The translations under genes and the position numbers were made by a program. A stretch of 64,000 nucleotides of DNA from Saprospira sp. CCB-QB6 (GTDB lineage Bacteria; Bacteroidota; Bacteroidia; Chitinophagales; Saprospiraceae), in NCBI RefSeq assembly GCF_028464065.1, contig NZ_CP116808.1:1939501-2003500 (forward strand), given 5' to 3'. Of the stretch, positions 31,362 to 41,000 are shown one piece after another. Position 1 is the first letter of the stretch. Each line of letters opens with the position of its first letter. The notes under the pieces were generated by a model. It had not been told where the DNA came from. It did not search any database and saw nothing but the letters and a program-made list of their open reading frames with translations.

Positions 31362-31817
31362 GTGAAAACTAAATCATTATTTGGGCTACTTTTGCTTGTG
31401 GTCCTTCCGCAACTCCTTTGGGCTAGTCCAGAGGCTGAAAGCCATCATCCGAGTTTGATGGTAGAGATTTTTGAATGGCTAGAACGCATTGCCGATGTAG
31501 TGGGGATAGCTATTTTGGCCATTGGTTTTTTACGTGGCTTTCTGCTCTTTTTACAATTGGAGTGGGATCGTTTGCGTGGCCGAAAAGAAGCCTCTGAAAT
31601 TTTTGCGCTTCGGAATGTATTGGGCAGTTATATTATAATTGCCTTAGATTTTTTGATTGTTTCGGATATTGTTCATTCGGTGGTGAGTCCAGAGCTCGAT
31701 GAGCTCTTTAACTTGGGGATTATCGTGGTCCTCAGAACGGCTATTGGCCACTTTTTGGGCAAAGAGCTGCAAGAATTGCGGCATGAGCTCAAGGAAGAAG
31801 AGGAGCATCCGGTATAG
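31362..31817 (+). CDS. DUF1622-family membrane protein
   Basis: About 151 residues with a signal-like N-terminus and two or three further hydrophobic segments; VGIAILAIGFLRGF, RNVLGSYIIIALDFLIVSDIVHSV and GIIVVLRTAIGHFLGKE are typical of DUF1622. Function is unknown. There is no ATG in the right place. A GTG at 31362 gives a clean signal peptide (MKTKSLFGLLLLVVLPQLLW) and is preferred to a TTG at 31314. A strong terminator follows. Confidence 0.78.
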   Translation: MKTKSLFGLLLLVVLPQLLWASPEAESHHPSLMVEIFEWLERIADVVGIAILAIGFLRGFLLFLQLEWDRLRGRKEASEIFALRNVLGSYIIIALDFLIVSDIVHSVVSPELDELFNLGIIVVLRTAIGHFLGKELQELRHELKEEEEHPV

Positions 31818-31824
31818 GGAATGC

Positions 31825-31862
31825 AAAAAGCGCAGGAGCAAATAGCTCCTGCGCTTTTTTTT
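31825..31862 (+). terminator. Terminator after the DUF1622 gene
   Basis: The stem AAGCGCAGGAGC / GCTCCTGCGCTT with loop AAATA runs into an eight-T tract. The T tract also forms part of the -33 region of the amidase promoter. Confidence 0.93.
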
Positions 31863-31885
31863 CGCCTCACAAAGCTGTATTTTTG
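31855..31885 (+). promoter_or_regulatory. Promoter of the amidase gene
   Basis: -7 box TATTTTTG (31878-31885) with a TTTT 19-20 bases upstream inside the preceding terminator T tract. The predicted leader is only about 14 bases. Confidence 0.6.
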
Positions 31886-31905
31886 CCCCTTAAAAAGAGA
31901 GACTT

Positions 31906-33009
31906 ATGCCTTTTGCACTGCCTAGTTTGGGGGGCCAGCGGCCCTTATTCAGCCTATTTTTATTGTTGTTTTATTGCTTCTTGCCGCAGATTGCCCTAGA
32001 AAAAGAGGGGCCTGCGATAAAGTCGGGTTTACGCACGATTGTCATTGATGCGGGACATGGCGGTAAGGACAATGGCTCTTCTGGCGCTAAGGCCAAGGAA
32101 AAAGAAGTGGCCCTCAAAATTGCCCTCAAATTGGGGGGCTATATCAAAAAATATCTGCCCGATGTCAAGGTAGTTTATACCCGGAGCACCGATGTTTTTG
32201 TGCCCTTGCACGAGCGCTCTGAAATTGCCAACCGCCTAGGGGCCGATCTCTTCATCTCTGTGCATTGCAATTCTTTGCCCAAGCATAAAAAAAACATTCA
32301 GGGAACGGAGACTTTTGTCATGGGCTTGCACCGAGCCAAGGAAAACCTAGATGTGGCCAAAAGAGAAAATCGGGTGGTTTTGCTCGAAGATAATTACCAA
32401 AAGCGTTATGGCGGCTATGATCCCAATTCTCCGGAGGGACATATTATGTTGTCGATGTACCAAAATGCGTACATCAGCCAAAGTGTGCTTTTGGCCGAAA
32501 AAATTCAGGAGCAGTTTAAGGAAAGAGTGGGCCGAAAAAGCCGAGGGGTCAAACAAGCCGGTTTTGTGGTCCTCCGAGCCAGCAATATGCCCTCTGTTTT
32601 GGTCGAAACGGGCTTTTTGAGCAATGCAGCCGAAGAAAAATACCTGAATTCGGACCAAGGGCAGGCCTATTTGGCCTCGGCCATTTTTAGAGCGATTCGC
32701 AGCTACAAAAAAATTATTGATAAAGGCAATGGCTATCAAACCAATAATTTGCAGTTGCGGGTGCAGCTGGGCGCTTCGCCCCAACCTATTGCCGTTCATA
32801 AAGCGCCTTGGAGCAGCGTAGAAGAGCTAGAAGAAGAACAGGAAGATGGCCTTTACAAATATTTAACGGGCAATTACCCCTCTATGCTCGAAGCCGTTAA
32901 AGCTCAGCGATTTTGGCGCAGCAAAGGCTTTGATGGCGCCTTTGTGGTGGCTTACAAAAATGGCAAACGCATCTCTTTGGCCGAGGCCCGAACCCTACTA
33001 GCCAACTAA
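31906..33009 (+). CDS. N-acetylmuramoyl-L-alanine amidase (Amidase_3)
   Basis: A 367-residue secreted zinc amidase that cuts the lactyl-peptide bond of peptidoglycan, as AmiC does at division. After a hydrophobic N-terminus come DAGHGGKDNG (zinc His), KEKEVALK (zinc Glu), FISVHCNSLP (zinc His) and VETGFLSN (catalytic Glu). The C-terminal 80 residues (about 285-367) are SPOR-like, with an internal YKYLTGNYPSMLEAVKAQ stretch. It begins a plus-strand run with two MCE proteins and the OstA-like protein, a conserved envelope cluster of Bacteroidota. Confidence 0.93.
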   Translation: MPFALPSLGGQRPLFSLFLLLFYCFLPQIALEKEGPAIKSGLRTIVIDAGHGGKDNGSSGAKAKEKEVALKIALKLGGYIKKYLPDVKVVYTRSTDVFVPLHERSEIANRLGADLFISVHCNSLPKHKKNIQGTETFVMGLHRAKENLDVAKRENRVVLLEDNYQKRYGGYDPNSPEGHIMLSMYQNAYISQSVLLAEKIQEQFKERVGRKSRGVKQAGFVVLRASNMPSVLVETGFLSNAAEEKYLNSDQGQAYLASAIFRAIRSYKKIIDKGNGYQTNNLQLRVQLGASPQPIAVHKAPWSSVEELEEEQEDGLYKYLTGNYPSMLEAVKAQRFWRSKGFDGAFVVAYKNGKRISLAEARTLLAN

Positions 33010-33049
33010 TTGCCGACATCTCAGCTATTTAAACACAAAAACTTTTATG

Positions 33050-33057
33050 TACCTTTG
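33050..33057 (+). promoter_or_regulatory. -7 box upstream of repeat R12 and the first MCE gene
   Basis: Perfect TACCTTTG. The transcript would carry repeat R12 in its 5' untranslated region. Confidence 0.55.
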
Positions 33058-33071
33058 CCCTTTCAAGATTT

Positions 33072-33193
33072 GGGGCCTCCGCTGCGGCTTTGCCTTGCGG
33101 CGCTACGTTCCGCAGCTCGCTATTCGCTCGGCCCTTCGCCGCTTTCAGCGGCTCGGTCTGGCCTTGCGGCCACTGCTGCACATCGCTAGGCCA
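33072..33193 (+). repeat. GC-rich structured repeat, copy R12 (type A ends)
   Basis: Closest to the consensus: head GGGGCCTCCGC, core GCAGCTCGCTATTCGCTCG, variable hairpin GCCGCT-TTC-AGCGGC, tail CATCGCTAGGCC. Closing helix GGCCT/AGGCC. Confidence 0.9.
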
Positions 33194-33234
33194 AATGACT
33201 GCCCCAATTTTTTGGACCAATTAGATACCATAGT

Positions 33235-34203
33235 TTGGAAAATAGACAAAAATACATCTGGATCGGCATTATCGCTTTTGTGTCTATCATTAGCTTTATT
33301 GTGATTTACCAACGCCTGCGGTCTGTGCCTAGCATCAATCCAGAAACGACCCTTTATGCCGACTTTAAGGAGGTGGGTAGCCTTGATATCGGGGCATATA
33401 TTTATTTGCATGGAATGGAAATGGGCTTTGTGAAAGCCATTGCTTTGCGCACGGATGGCAGTGGCCAAATTCGAGTGACTTTAGGTATTACCCCAGGCAA
33501 AAAAATTCCTAAAAATGTAGTGGCTTACTCGCATGGGGCCAGCCCCATTTCTAAGGATATGATTTATCTGCGTTTGCAAAAGCCCTATAAAGAAAATTGC
33601 GGACCAGAAGACTACCTCAAAGAAGGAGATGTGATTAAGGGCCGAAATAGCTCTTACCTTACCGATATTCGAGATATGGCCGCACCTTATCTCGATCCTG
33701 TAGATAGCTTGCTGCAAGAGTGGTTCCCCACCTCAGATAGTTTAGTCCAAGCAGTGCGCGGACTACAAGCCGATTTGGCCCATTTTAGAGCGCTGACAGC
33801 TAAGGATAAGGAATTAAAATTAAAAGGGCAAGCCGCTATTGGCGTGCTGCTCGATTTGCGAGATTTGGCTGAAAAAGTAGATGCTCAAGAGGCCACAATC
33901 AATCAAAAGATCACTGATTATAAGGAATTAACCGACCAACTAGTAGCAGATTCTGTTATTCAGAAGTTGCCAGCTATGATTCCCACAGATATTCCCCTTC
34001 CCAACTTAGATAGTATTAACGCCAAGATTATTGCGGTACAAATGCTATTGGACAAGGTAGATAATCCTGCCGATAGCAGCAGTTATGCTTGGTTATTACA
34101 TGATGCCAAATTAAAGGCCGATATCAAGACCAAAACCGCCGAGATGGCTAGGCAAATAGAAGACATTCGCCAACATCCAGAGCGCTACATCAAACTAAAT
34201 TAA
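33235..34203 (+). CDS. MCE/MlaD-family lipid-transport protein 1
   Basis: A 322-residue MlaD-like protein: one N-terminal membrane helix (about residues 7-25), an MCE domain (about 38-125, LYADFKEVGSLDIGAYIYLHG) and a helical C-terminal part. MCE proteins form hexameric rings that carry phospholipids between inner and outer membrane. There is no ATG; a TTG at 33235 gives a start just before the membrane helix and is used. It lies 4 bases ahead of a second MCE gene. Both proteins end in the same EDIRxHPERY motif, so they are tandem paralogues and possibly partners. Confidence 0.82.
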   Translation: MENRQKYIWIGIIAFVSIISFIVIYQRLRSVPSINPETTLYADFKEVGSLDIGAYIYLHGMEMGFVKAIALRTDGSGQIRVTLGITPGKKIPKNVVAYSHGASPISKDMIYLRLQKPYKENCGPEDYLKEGDVIKGRNSSYLTDIRDMAAPYLDPVDSLLQEWFPTSDSLVQAVRGLQADLAHFRALTAKDKELKLKGQAAIGVLLDLRDLAEKVDAQEATINQKITDYKELTDQLVADSVIQKLPAMIPTDIPLPNLDSINAKIIAVQMLLDKVDNPADSSSYAWLLHDAKLKADIKTKTAEMARQIEDIRQHPERYIKLN

Positions 34204-34207
34204 AACC

Positions 34208-35275
34208 ATGAAAATTTCTAACGAAGTAAAGATAGGAATTCTAGGGACCTTCTCTATTTTCCTACTAATCTGGGGGTACAACTTCCTAAAAGGAAACAAT
34301 ATCCTATCGAATGATACGGTAATTACAGGGCGTTTTACGGCTGTAGATGGTTTGGCAGTGGGGGCTCCCGTAACAATTAACGGTTTGCAAGTAGGGGCTG
34401 TCACCCATATGTATTTGGACCAGAAAAACCCTAAGGAGGTCCTTGTTGAGATGCACCTTTATAAGGGGGTAGATGTGCCCAAGACCGTAAAGCCAAAATT
34501 GGTAACCCTCAGTATTATGAGTGGGAAAGCGGTGGCCATGGAGTTTGATGGGAGTTGTTCTGGAGCAGATTGTCTACAAACGGGCGATGAGGTTCGTGGA
34601 GAAGCAGGAAGTATGATTGATATGGCCCAAGAACTGATTGAGCCTTATATGGGGCGTATTGATTCTTTGACGCAAGCCTTTAGAGAATTGGCTAAAAGTG
34701 AGGAATCTGGCCTTAAAAAGTCTGTACATGATGTACAAGCAAGTATTGAAAATCTCAAAGTGATTAGTCAGTTGCTATCTGTTTTGTTGGAGCGCTCTAC
34801 CAATAGCTTTGTCAATACGATGAGCCATATGGAGTCCATTACAGGTAATGTGAAAGCAAACAATGAGCAAATCACGGCCTTGATGAGTAATTTGGCCACC
34901 CTTTCTGAGGAGTTGAAATCGGCTAAATTGTCGGAGACCTTGGGGGCAACCAAAAACACCATCGAAGAATTTGGTCAATTGGCGGAAGGAATGCAGGGAA
35001 CCTTGGCCGAAACCAACAAGCTCATGGCCCAATTGCAAGAATTGACCAATTTTAAGGACCAAGAAGGCTTGCTTTCTGCTTTGATGCATGATAAGGCCCT
35101 TTTGCAAGATGTAGAAAAAGCCATTGCAGAAATGAGCCTGTTGATGGAAGATATTCGCCGCCACCCAGAGCGTTACCGCACCGTATTGAGTGGTAAATAC
35201 AAACCTTACGGGATGGGCAAAGCCTATAAGAAAGAGCAAAAGCTACTTGAAAAAGAGGCCGAGAAGAACAAATAA
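34208..35275 (+). CDS. MCE/MlaD-family lipid-transport protein 2
   Basis: A 355-residue MlaD-like protein with one N-terminal membrane helix (ILGTFSIFLLIWGYNFL), an MCE domain (ITGRFTAVDGLAVGAPVTINGLQVG) and a long coiled helical C-terminal part ending in EDIRRHPERY and a lysine-rich tail. It follows the first MCE gene by 4 bases and precedes the OstA-like gene, which suggests an envelope-lipid transport unit. The ATPase and permease partners (MlaF/MlaE type) are not in the window. Confidence 0.88.
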   Translation: MKISNEVKIGILGTFSIFLLIWGYNFLKGNNILSNDTVITGRFTAVDGLAVGAPVTINGLQVGAVTHMYLDQKNPKEVLVEMHLYKGVDVPKTVKPKLVTLSIMSGKAVAMEFDGSCSGADCLQTGDEVRGEAGSMIDMAQELIEPYMGRIDSLTQAFRELAKSEESGLKKSVHDVQASIENLKVISQLLSVLLERSTNSFVNTMSHMESITGNVKANNEQITALMSNLATLSEELKSAKLSETLGATKNTIEEFGQLAEGMQGTLAETNKLMAQLQELTNFKDQEGLLSALMHDKALLQDVEKAIAEMSLLMEDIRRHPERYRTVLSGKYKPYGMGKAYKKEQKLLEKEAEKNK

Positions 35276-35297
35276 CCAGTGGTTAATTGTCTGATAA

Positions 35298-35350
35298 AGG
35301 CCCAGAGAAATCGGTTTTGGCCGCTCTCTGGGCCCTTTTTTTGTAAATAG
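35298..35350 (+). terminator. Terminator of the MCE operon
   Basis: GGCCCAGAGA pairs with TCTCTGGGCC around a 26-base loop, followed by CTTTTTTT. Confidence 0.85.
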
Positions 35351-35399
35351 CCAAGCGAAAAATGATCTTTGGGGTCAAAAAAGAAGGGTTGGGCCATTT

Positions 35400-35512
35400 G
35401 GCCTAGCGATGTGCAGCAGTGGCCGCAGGCCAGACCGAGCCGCTGAAAGCGGCGAAGGGCCGAGCGAATAGCGAGCTGCGAAACGTAGCGCCCGCCGCAG
35501 GCGGGAGGCCCC
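35400..35512 (-). repeat. GC-rich structured repeat, copy R13 (type A ends)
   Basis: Minus orientation. Closing helix GGCCT/AGGCC. Hairpins CCCGCC-TGC-GGCGGG and GCCGCT-TTC-AGCGGC. Confidence 0.88.
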
Positions 35513-35537
35513 AAAAAATAAGATAAAAAAGCAATCT

Positions 35538-37481
35538 ATGCGTTATTTATTGCTCTGTTGTTTGTTGTTTTTGGGGCTAGAGAGCTATGCCCAAAGGGAT
35601 AGTACAAACAGCGATACGAGTCGGGTGCAATTGCTCCACAGTAATAAAGGAAGAGGCGAAAATCGGGCAGATGGCCGCTATTTGTTTTTGGAGGGAGAGG
35701 TTCATTTTAGGCAAAAAGAAATGCACCTTTGGTGTGATACGGCCCAGCAGGCGCCCAATGACCAAGTTTTGGCCTATGGAGATGTGGAAATGCTGCAAGA
35801 AGATAGCATTCGGGCCTTTTCGGATAGCTTGCGTTATGATGGGATAAGGCGAGAGGCAGAATTGAAGAACCAGGTCGTTTTGCAGGATAGTTCTATGACC
35901 TTATTTACCGATTATCTACATTATGATTTGGAGGAAAAGAAGGCCAGTTATCCGCAAGGGGTTTTGATCGTTTCAGATTCTAGTCAGTTGCAGAGTAAGC
36001 GGGGACATTATGAGTTGGAGACCAAAATGGCTTATTTTGTAGATTCGGTTCGGCTCAATCACCCTAAATATAAGTTGATTACGGATTCTATGGCCTTTAA
36101 TACGGAGGAGGAAAAAAGTTATTTTTTGGCGCCTACCTATATGTATGATGATGAAAATTTGGTCTATTGCGAATCGGGTTATTATGATAATAAGGCGGAG
36201 CGGGCCGAGTTGACGGGCTCGCCCTATTATTTGCAGCGCAAGGGCCAAAATAGCCGCCGAGCTTATGCCGATACTATATTATATGTAGGGAGTGAGGATA
36301 GTTATTATTTGATTGGCAATGCCATTTTGGAAGAAGAGAGCCAAAAGGTGTATGCGGATACGATTGTTCGGCGGGGGATGAAAGGCCGTTTTGAGTTTTT
36401 GGGCCATCCTCGTTTTGAGCGCAAGGGAGAAGATGGGGATCAACAAGAAATTTTGGCGGGAGATTCTTATTATGATGAAGAAAAAGAAGCCATGGTGTTT
36501 CAGGATGGGGTGACGGCCAAGCGAGGCAGCCAAATTCTTCGGTCCGAAACCTTAGAATATAGCGAGAGTCGTAAAGAAGCTTGGGCTAAGGGCCAAGTTA
36601 TTTTGGAAGATACGGTAGAACAAAGTCGTTTGATGGCGGGCTCAGTCTATTATAATGATTCGACGGGACAGATGTTGGCCCAAGATCATCCGATTGCCCT
36701 GATGTTATTGGATGGCGACAGTCTTTGGATGACTGCCGATACCTTTTGGATGGAAAAAGACAGCGCTGGGGCCTATCAATTGCGGGCTTACCATCAGGTG
36801 CAGGTCTTTAAGTCCGATATTCAAGCTTTGGGCGATTCTTTAACCTACAGTGAGGTCGATTCGCTTTTTGAGCTGCGGGGAAATCCACGGCTTTGGCTCG
36901 ATTCGGTCCAGTTTACGGCCGATACTTTGCGGGGCCGCTTGGCGGATCAGTCCTTGCAAGAGCTCCTTTTGCTCAATCATGCTTTTATGGCCTCAAGCAA
37001 AGAAGAGGTTTATTTTAATCAGATTAAGGCCAGAGATATTCGGGCACATTTTCTAGACAATGAGTTGCAGCGGGCCGATATTCAGTACAATGGCGAAATG
37101 GTTTATTATGCGCTAGATGAGCAGGGCCGCTATGCGGGCGTCAATGATATGGATTGCTCAGATATGCAGGTTCGCTTTAAGGAGCGGAATGTCGATCGGA
37201 TCAAGTTTATGGGCCAACCCAAGGCCATTTTATACCCCATGGGACAGGTCGATCACAAAAAACTGAGCCTTAAAGGCTTCAAATGGCTAGAGACCGAGCG
37301 CCCAAAAGATCGTTGGAGCTTGACGGGGCCTTATGCTTGGGGGATAAAAGCGACAGATTTGCCAGCGGTTGATCCAGCGCCAATTCCAGAAGAAACTCCC
37401 AAAGTAGAAGAGAAAAAAGAAAAGCCTACACTCACCAAAGAGCAGCTATCTAATCAAAAACGCCGAGGAGGAAGAAAGTAG
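35538..37481 (+). CDS. OstA-like (LptA/LptD-N-type) outer-membrane biogenesis protein
   Basis: A 647-residue protein with a signal peptide (MRYLLLCCLLFLGLESYA) and many beta-jellyroll-like repeats of the OstA/LptA family, with recurring phrases such as VLAYGDVEMLQEDSIRAF, YADTIVRR and AWAKGQVILEDT. LptA-type domains bridge the periplasm and bind lipopolysaccharide. The C-terminal LptD barrel is absent, so this is the soluble Bacteroidota form. The last 45 residues are Pro/Glu/Lys-rich. It follows the amidase and MCE genes, in line with an envelope-lipid role. Confidence 0.85.
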   Translation: MRYLLLCCLLFLGLESYAQRDSTNSDTSRVQLLHSNKGRGENRADGRYLFLEGEVHFRQKEMHLWCDTAQQAPNDQVLAYGDVEMLQEDSIRAFSDSLRYDGIRREAELKNQVVLQDSSMTLFTDYLHYDLEEKKASYPQGVLIVSDSSQLQSKRGHYELETKMAYFVDSVRLNHPKYKLITDSMAFNTEEEKSYFLAPTYMYDDENLVYCESGYYDNKAERAELTGSPYYLQRKGQNSRRAYADTILYVGSEDSYYLIGNAILEEESQKVYADTIVRRGMKGRFEFLGHPRFERKGEDGDQQEILAGDSYYDEEKEAMVFQDGVTAKRGSQILRSETLEYSESRKEAWAKGQVILEDTVEQSRLMAGSVYYNDSTGQMLAQDHPIALMLLDGDSLWMTADTFWMEKDSAGAYQLRAYHQVQVFKSDIQALGDSLTYSEVDSLFELRGNPRLWLDSVQFTADTLRGRLADQSLQELLLLNHAFMASSKEEVYFNQIKARDIRAHFLDNELQRADIQYNGEMVYYALDEQGRYAGVNDMDCSDMQVRFKERNVDRIKFMGQPKAILYPMGQVDHKKLSLKGFKWLETERPKDRWSLTGPYAWGIKATDLPAVDPAPIPEETPKVEEKKEKPTLTKEQLSNQKRRGGRK

Positions 37482-37491
37482 GGGAGGTTTT

Positions 37492-37722
37492 GGGGCGTTA
37501 CTCCTTTCAGTCGTCGAACTGCGGCCTGAAGGCCTTGTTGTCGTTTACTTCATCGAACTGGCGCCTCTTCGAGGCTGGTTGTCGCAGCTCGCTGCTGTTT
37601 CTGGGGCCTCCGCCTCGCTACGCTCGTCGGCGCTACGTTTCGCAGCTCGCTATTCGCTCGGCCCTTCGCCGCTTTCAGCGGCTCGGTCTGGCCTGACGGC
37701 CACTGCTGCACATCGCTAGGCC
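37492..37722 (+). repeat. Compound GC-rich repeat, copy R14 (accessory module plus type A copy)
   Basis: It begins GGGGCGTTACTCC and carries the accessory module (TCGTCGAACTG, then GGCC-TGAAG-GGCC, then GGCGCCTC-TTCGAGGC), followed by a full type A copy from about 37600 with hairpin GCCGCT-TTC-AGCGGC and tail CATCGCTAGGCC. Confidence 0.82.
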
Positions 37723-37877
37723 ATTTACGGCCTTTGGCCGTAATTTGGGCCAAAGCTTCTTCTTTAGACCTTCAGGAGCTTAGGCTGGGGCAGTTGTTTT
37801 TAAATGAGGGGATTAGTTAGTAATTTGCTGAAATGCTTTTAACTTAGAATAATTTTTTTATCCCCCGCAAAAAGTTC

Positions 37878-38000
37878 TATATTTGCAAGCCAAAATAGGC
37901 GCACTGCGCCTATATGTTTTTTTATACAAACTATATTGAGAAACTAAATAAAAGCCCCATGATTGGGCCAGTTATTGGCCAGATAGATAGCTTATTTTAG
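37878..38000 (+). promoter_or_regulatory. secDF promoter, leader hairpin and possible upstream ORF
   Basis: A perfect -7 box TATATTTG (37878-37885) is followed by the hairpin ATAGGCGC-ACT-GCGCCTAT (37895-37913), then ATG and a T7 tract. That ATG opens a 28-codon frame (37914-38000) beginning MFFYTNYIEK and ending IGQIDSLF. The secDF ATG is at 38032. The hairpin plus T tract looks terminator-like and the small frame could regulate secDF, but both could be coincidence. Confidence 0.45.
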
Positions 38001-38031
38001 TTTCTAAAACCTATTGAATTACGCTAAAACC

Positions 38032-41000
38032 ATGCAAGGGAAAAGTTTCGTAAAGTTCTTTACGATTGCGTTAGTCCTGGTCATTTCGTACATCTTCTTT
38101 TTGATGATTCCGACCAGCGGTATCGAGCGCAGTGCAAGCGAATTTGCTAAAGCGGCAACGGATAGCATTCAGGACCAAGAACTTAAGGCTGTAGAGTATG
38201 ATATGGCCAGACAGTACTTCCTCGACTCTATTTCTGAGGAGCCCGTCTTGAATCTAGGAATCAAATCATACTCTTATCAAGAGCTCAAGCGCGGCCAATT
38301 GGCTTTGGGTTTGGACTTGAAAGGAGGTATGAGCGTTGTCCTTCAAGTAGATTTGCAAGAGTTAATTAAGACTTTAGCCAACCAAACCTCTGATGAGAAC
38401 TTTCAGAAGGCTTTGGCTAACTCCAAATCTGCTCAAGCTGCGGCTCAGGTAGATTTTGTGACCTTGTTTGGTCAAGAATATGCCAAAGTAAGTGATAAGC
38501 CATTGGCTCGCTTCTTTGGAACTACTGAAAAATTGGAAGGCATTGATATTAACTCTACAAATGAGGAAGTATTGACTGCAATTCGTTTAGAGGCTTCTAA
38601 AACAGTAGAGCGTACCTTCAACTTGTTGAAGCAGCGTATTGATAAATTTGGTGTGGCACAACCGGTTGTTTCACTAGATAAGTCTACCGACCGAATTACA
38701 GTTGAGTTGCCTGGTGTTCGCAGTCCTAAACGTGCTCGTGAATTCTTGCAAGCTACAGCTAGTCTAGAATTTTGGGAAATGTATACTGCTGTTGAGCTAT
38801 TGGGCCAACAGACTGCTGGTCCTTTGGTTAACCTCAATGAGGCCCTAAAAGGTAGCAAATACGATAAGAGCGAGCCTGCTGTAGGTACAGCTGCTCCTCA
38901 GCCTGATTCTTCGGCTTTGGCTTATATTGAAGAAGTAAAGGCAGATACTAGCCTAGACGAGGCTGTTAAGCAAGCAAAAATTGATTCTGTCAATGCTAGT
39001 TTTGCAGCTACTACTGTAGCTGATTCTACTAATCCTGGTCCTTTATTTAAGGTAATGGGCTTTGCTCCACCTCAGACAGAAAAGGATCCTTATGTAGGCT
39101 ATACTCAGGTCAAAGATACTGCAGAAGTGATGCAAATGCTTCGTTCTGCTGAAGCAAAGCGTCTTTTGCCTAAAGATCTTCGTTTTGCTTGGGACTCAAA
39201 AGTTCAGAAGTCAGAAAATGGAGGACGTTTGGTGCAGCTTTTTGCATTACGCACTCGTGGTCAAGCTGAGGCAAATTTATCAGGTGAACGGGTTGTTTCT
39301 TCTCGCGCCACTCAAAATCCTTCTGGCTCTGGTTATGCAGTTTCTCTCGACATGGACAATGAAGGGGCGCGTAAATGGAAGAAAATGACAGAGGACAATG
39401 TTGGCTTCTGTGTAGCGGTAACCCTAGACAACAAAGTATATTCTTATCCTCGTGTTAATGAGGCAATTCCTAATGGTAGCACAAGTATTTCAGGAGATTT
39501 CTCGGCTACTGATGCAAGTGATTTGGCCAATATTTTAAGTATTGGTAAGCTTCCTGCAAAACCTGAAATTATTGAAGAAGCGGTTGTTGGTCCTAGCTTG
39601 GGACAAGCTACTGTAAATGCGGGTCTTTTTGCACTAGTAATTGGATTCGTGTTGGTGCTTATCTTCATGTTGGTATACTATGCTAAGGCAGGTATTCTTG
39701 CTGTATTGGCCCTCTTCCTCAACATCTTCTTTATCCTGGGTTGTTTGGCCTCTTTTGGTACTGTATTGACACTACCTGGTATTGCTGGTATCGTATTGAC
39801 CATTGGTATGGCTGTGGATGCCAACGTAATTATTTTTGAGCGTATTCGTGAGGAATTACGAGCTGGGCAGCACTGGAAAGAAGCCATTCTTTCAGGGTTC
39901 CAGCACTCTTATTCGGCAATTATTGATGCCAACGTTACTTCATTTGTTACAGCGCTTATCCTCTTCCAATATGGTTTAGGACCTATTAAAGGTTTTGCTA
40001 CTGTATTGATGATTGGTGTTGCTTGTTCGGTATTTACTGCTGTGTTATTTGGCCGTTTGTTGTTTGATCGTTATTTGGTCAATAACAAAGAGGTCTCTAT
40101 TTGGACAGGAAGTACCAAGAATGTTTTGGCTAATGTAAGCTTTGATTTTATTGGTAAGCGTAAGATTGCTTATGCGGTTTCTGCTGTTTTGTTGATTGCT
40201 GGTATTGCTTCTATGGCAACTCAAGGTTTTGAGTTGGGTGTAGACTTTCAAGGTGGTCGTTCTTATACGGTAGAGTTCCCTCAACAAGTAGAGGTTCCCC
40301 AACTAAAAGAAGAGTTGGTAAAGGCTTTTGATGGCTATGACAAGAATGTAGTAAAAACCTTTAATCAAGGTAATCAAGTAAAAATTACTACTTCTTTCAT
40401 GCAAGAAAAAGAGGGACTTGAAGCAGATACTGAAGTATTGACTAAGCTCCACCAAGCTTGTAAAGCTTACTCTTCTGCAGATGTAGATTTTGAAGCTTTT
40501 GCAGCAGGCAAAGCGCCTAATGTAACAGAAGCAGGTTTGTACTTGACAGCTTCTTCTAAAGTAGGTCCTACCATTGCAGATGATATTAGCCAGTCTGCTT
40601 TTTGGGCTTCATTGATTTCATTGCTCTTTATCTTTGGGTATATCTTTGTTCGCTTCCGCAGATGGCAGTTCTCTGTAGGTGCAATTGCGGCCCTATTCCA
40701 TGATGTACTTTTGGTATTGGGTATCTTCTCTTTGTTCAAAGGTATTATGCCTTTCTCTATGGAGATTGATCAAGCCTTTATTGCGGCTATTTTGACCATT
40801 ATTGGTTATTCGATTAACGATACGGTAATTGTATTTGACCGTATCCGTGAGACGGCAACTAACGAAGGGGATAGCAAGGGAATTAAGGATATCGTTAACC
40901 AAGCGATTCAGAGTACTGTAAGCCGTACTTCAATTACTTCATTGACTACATTCCTTGTAGTGGCCATCTTGTTCTTCTTTGGTGGTGATGGCATTAGTGG

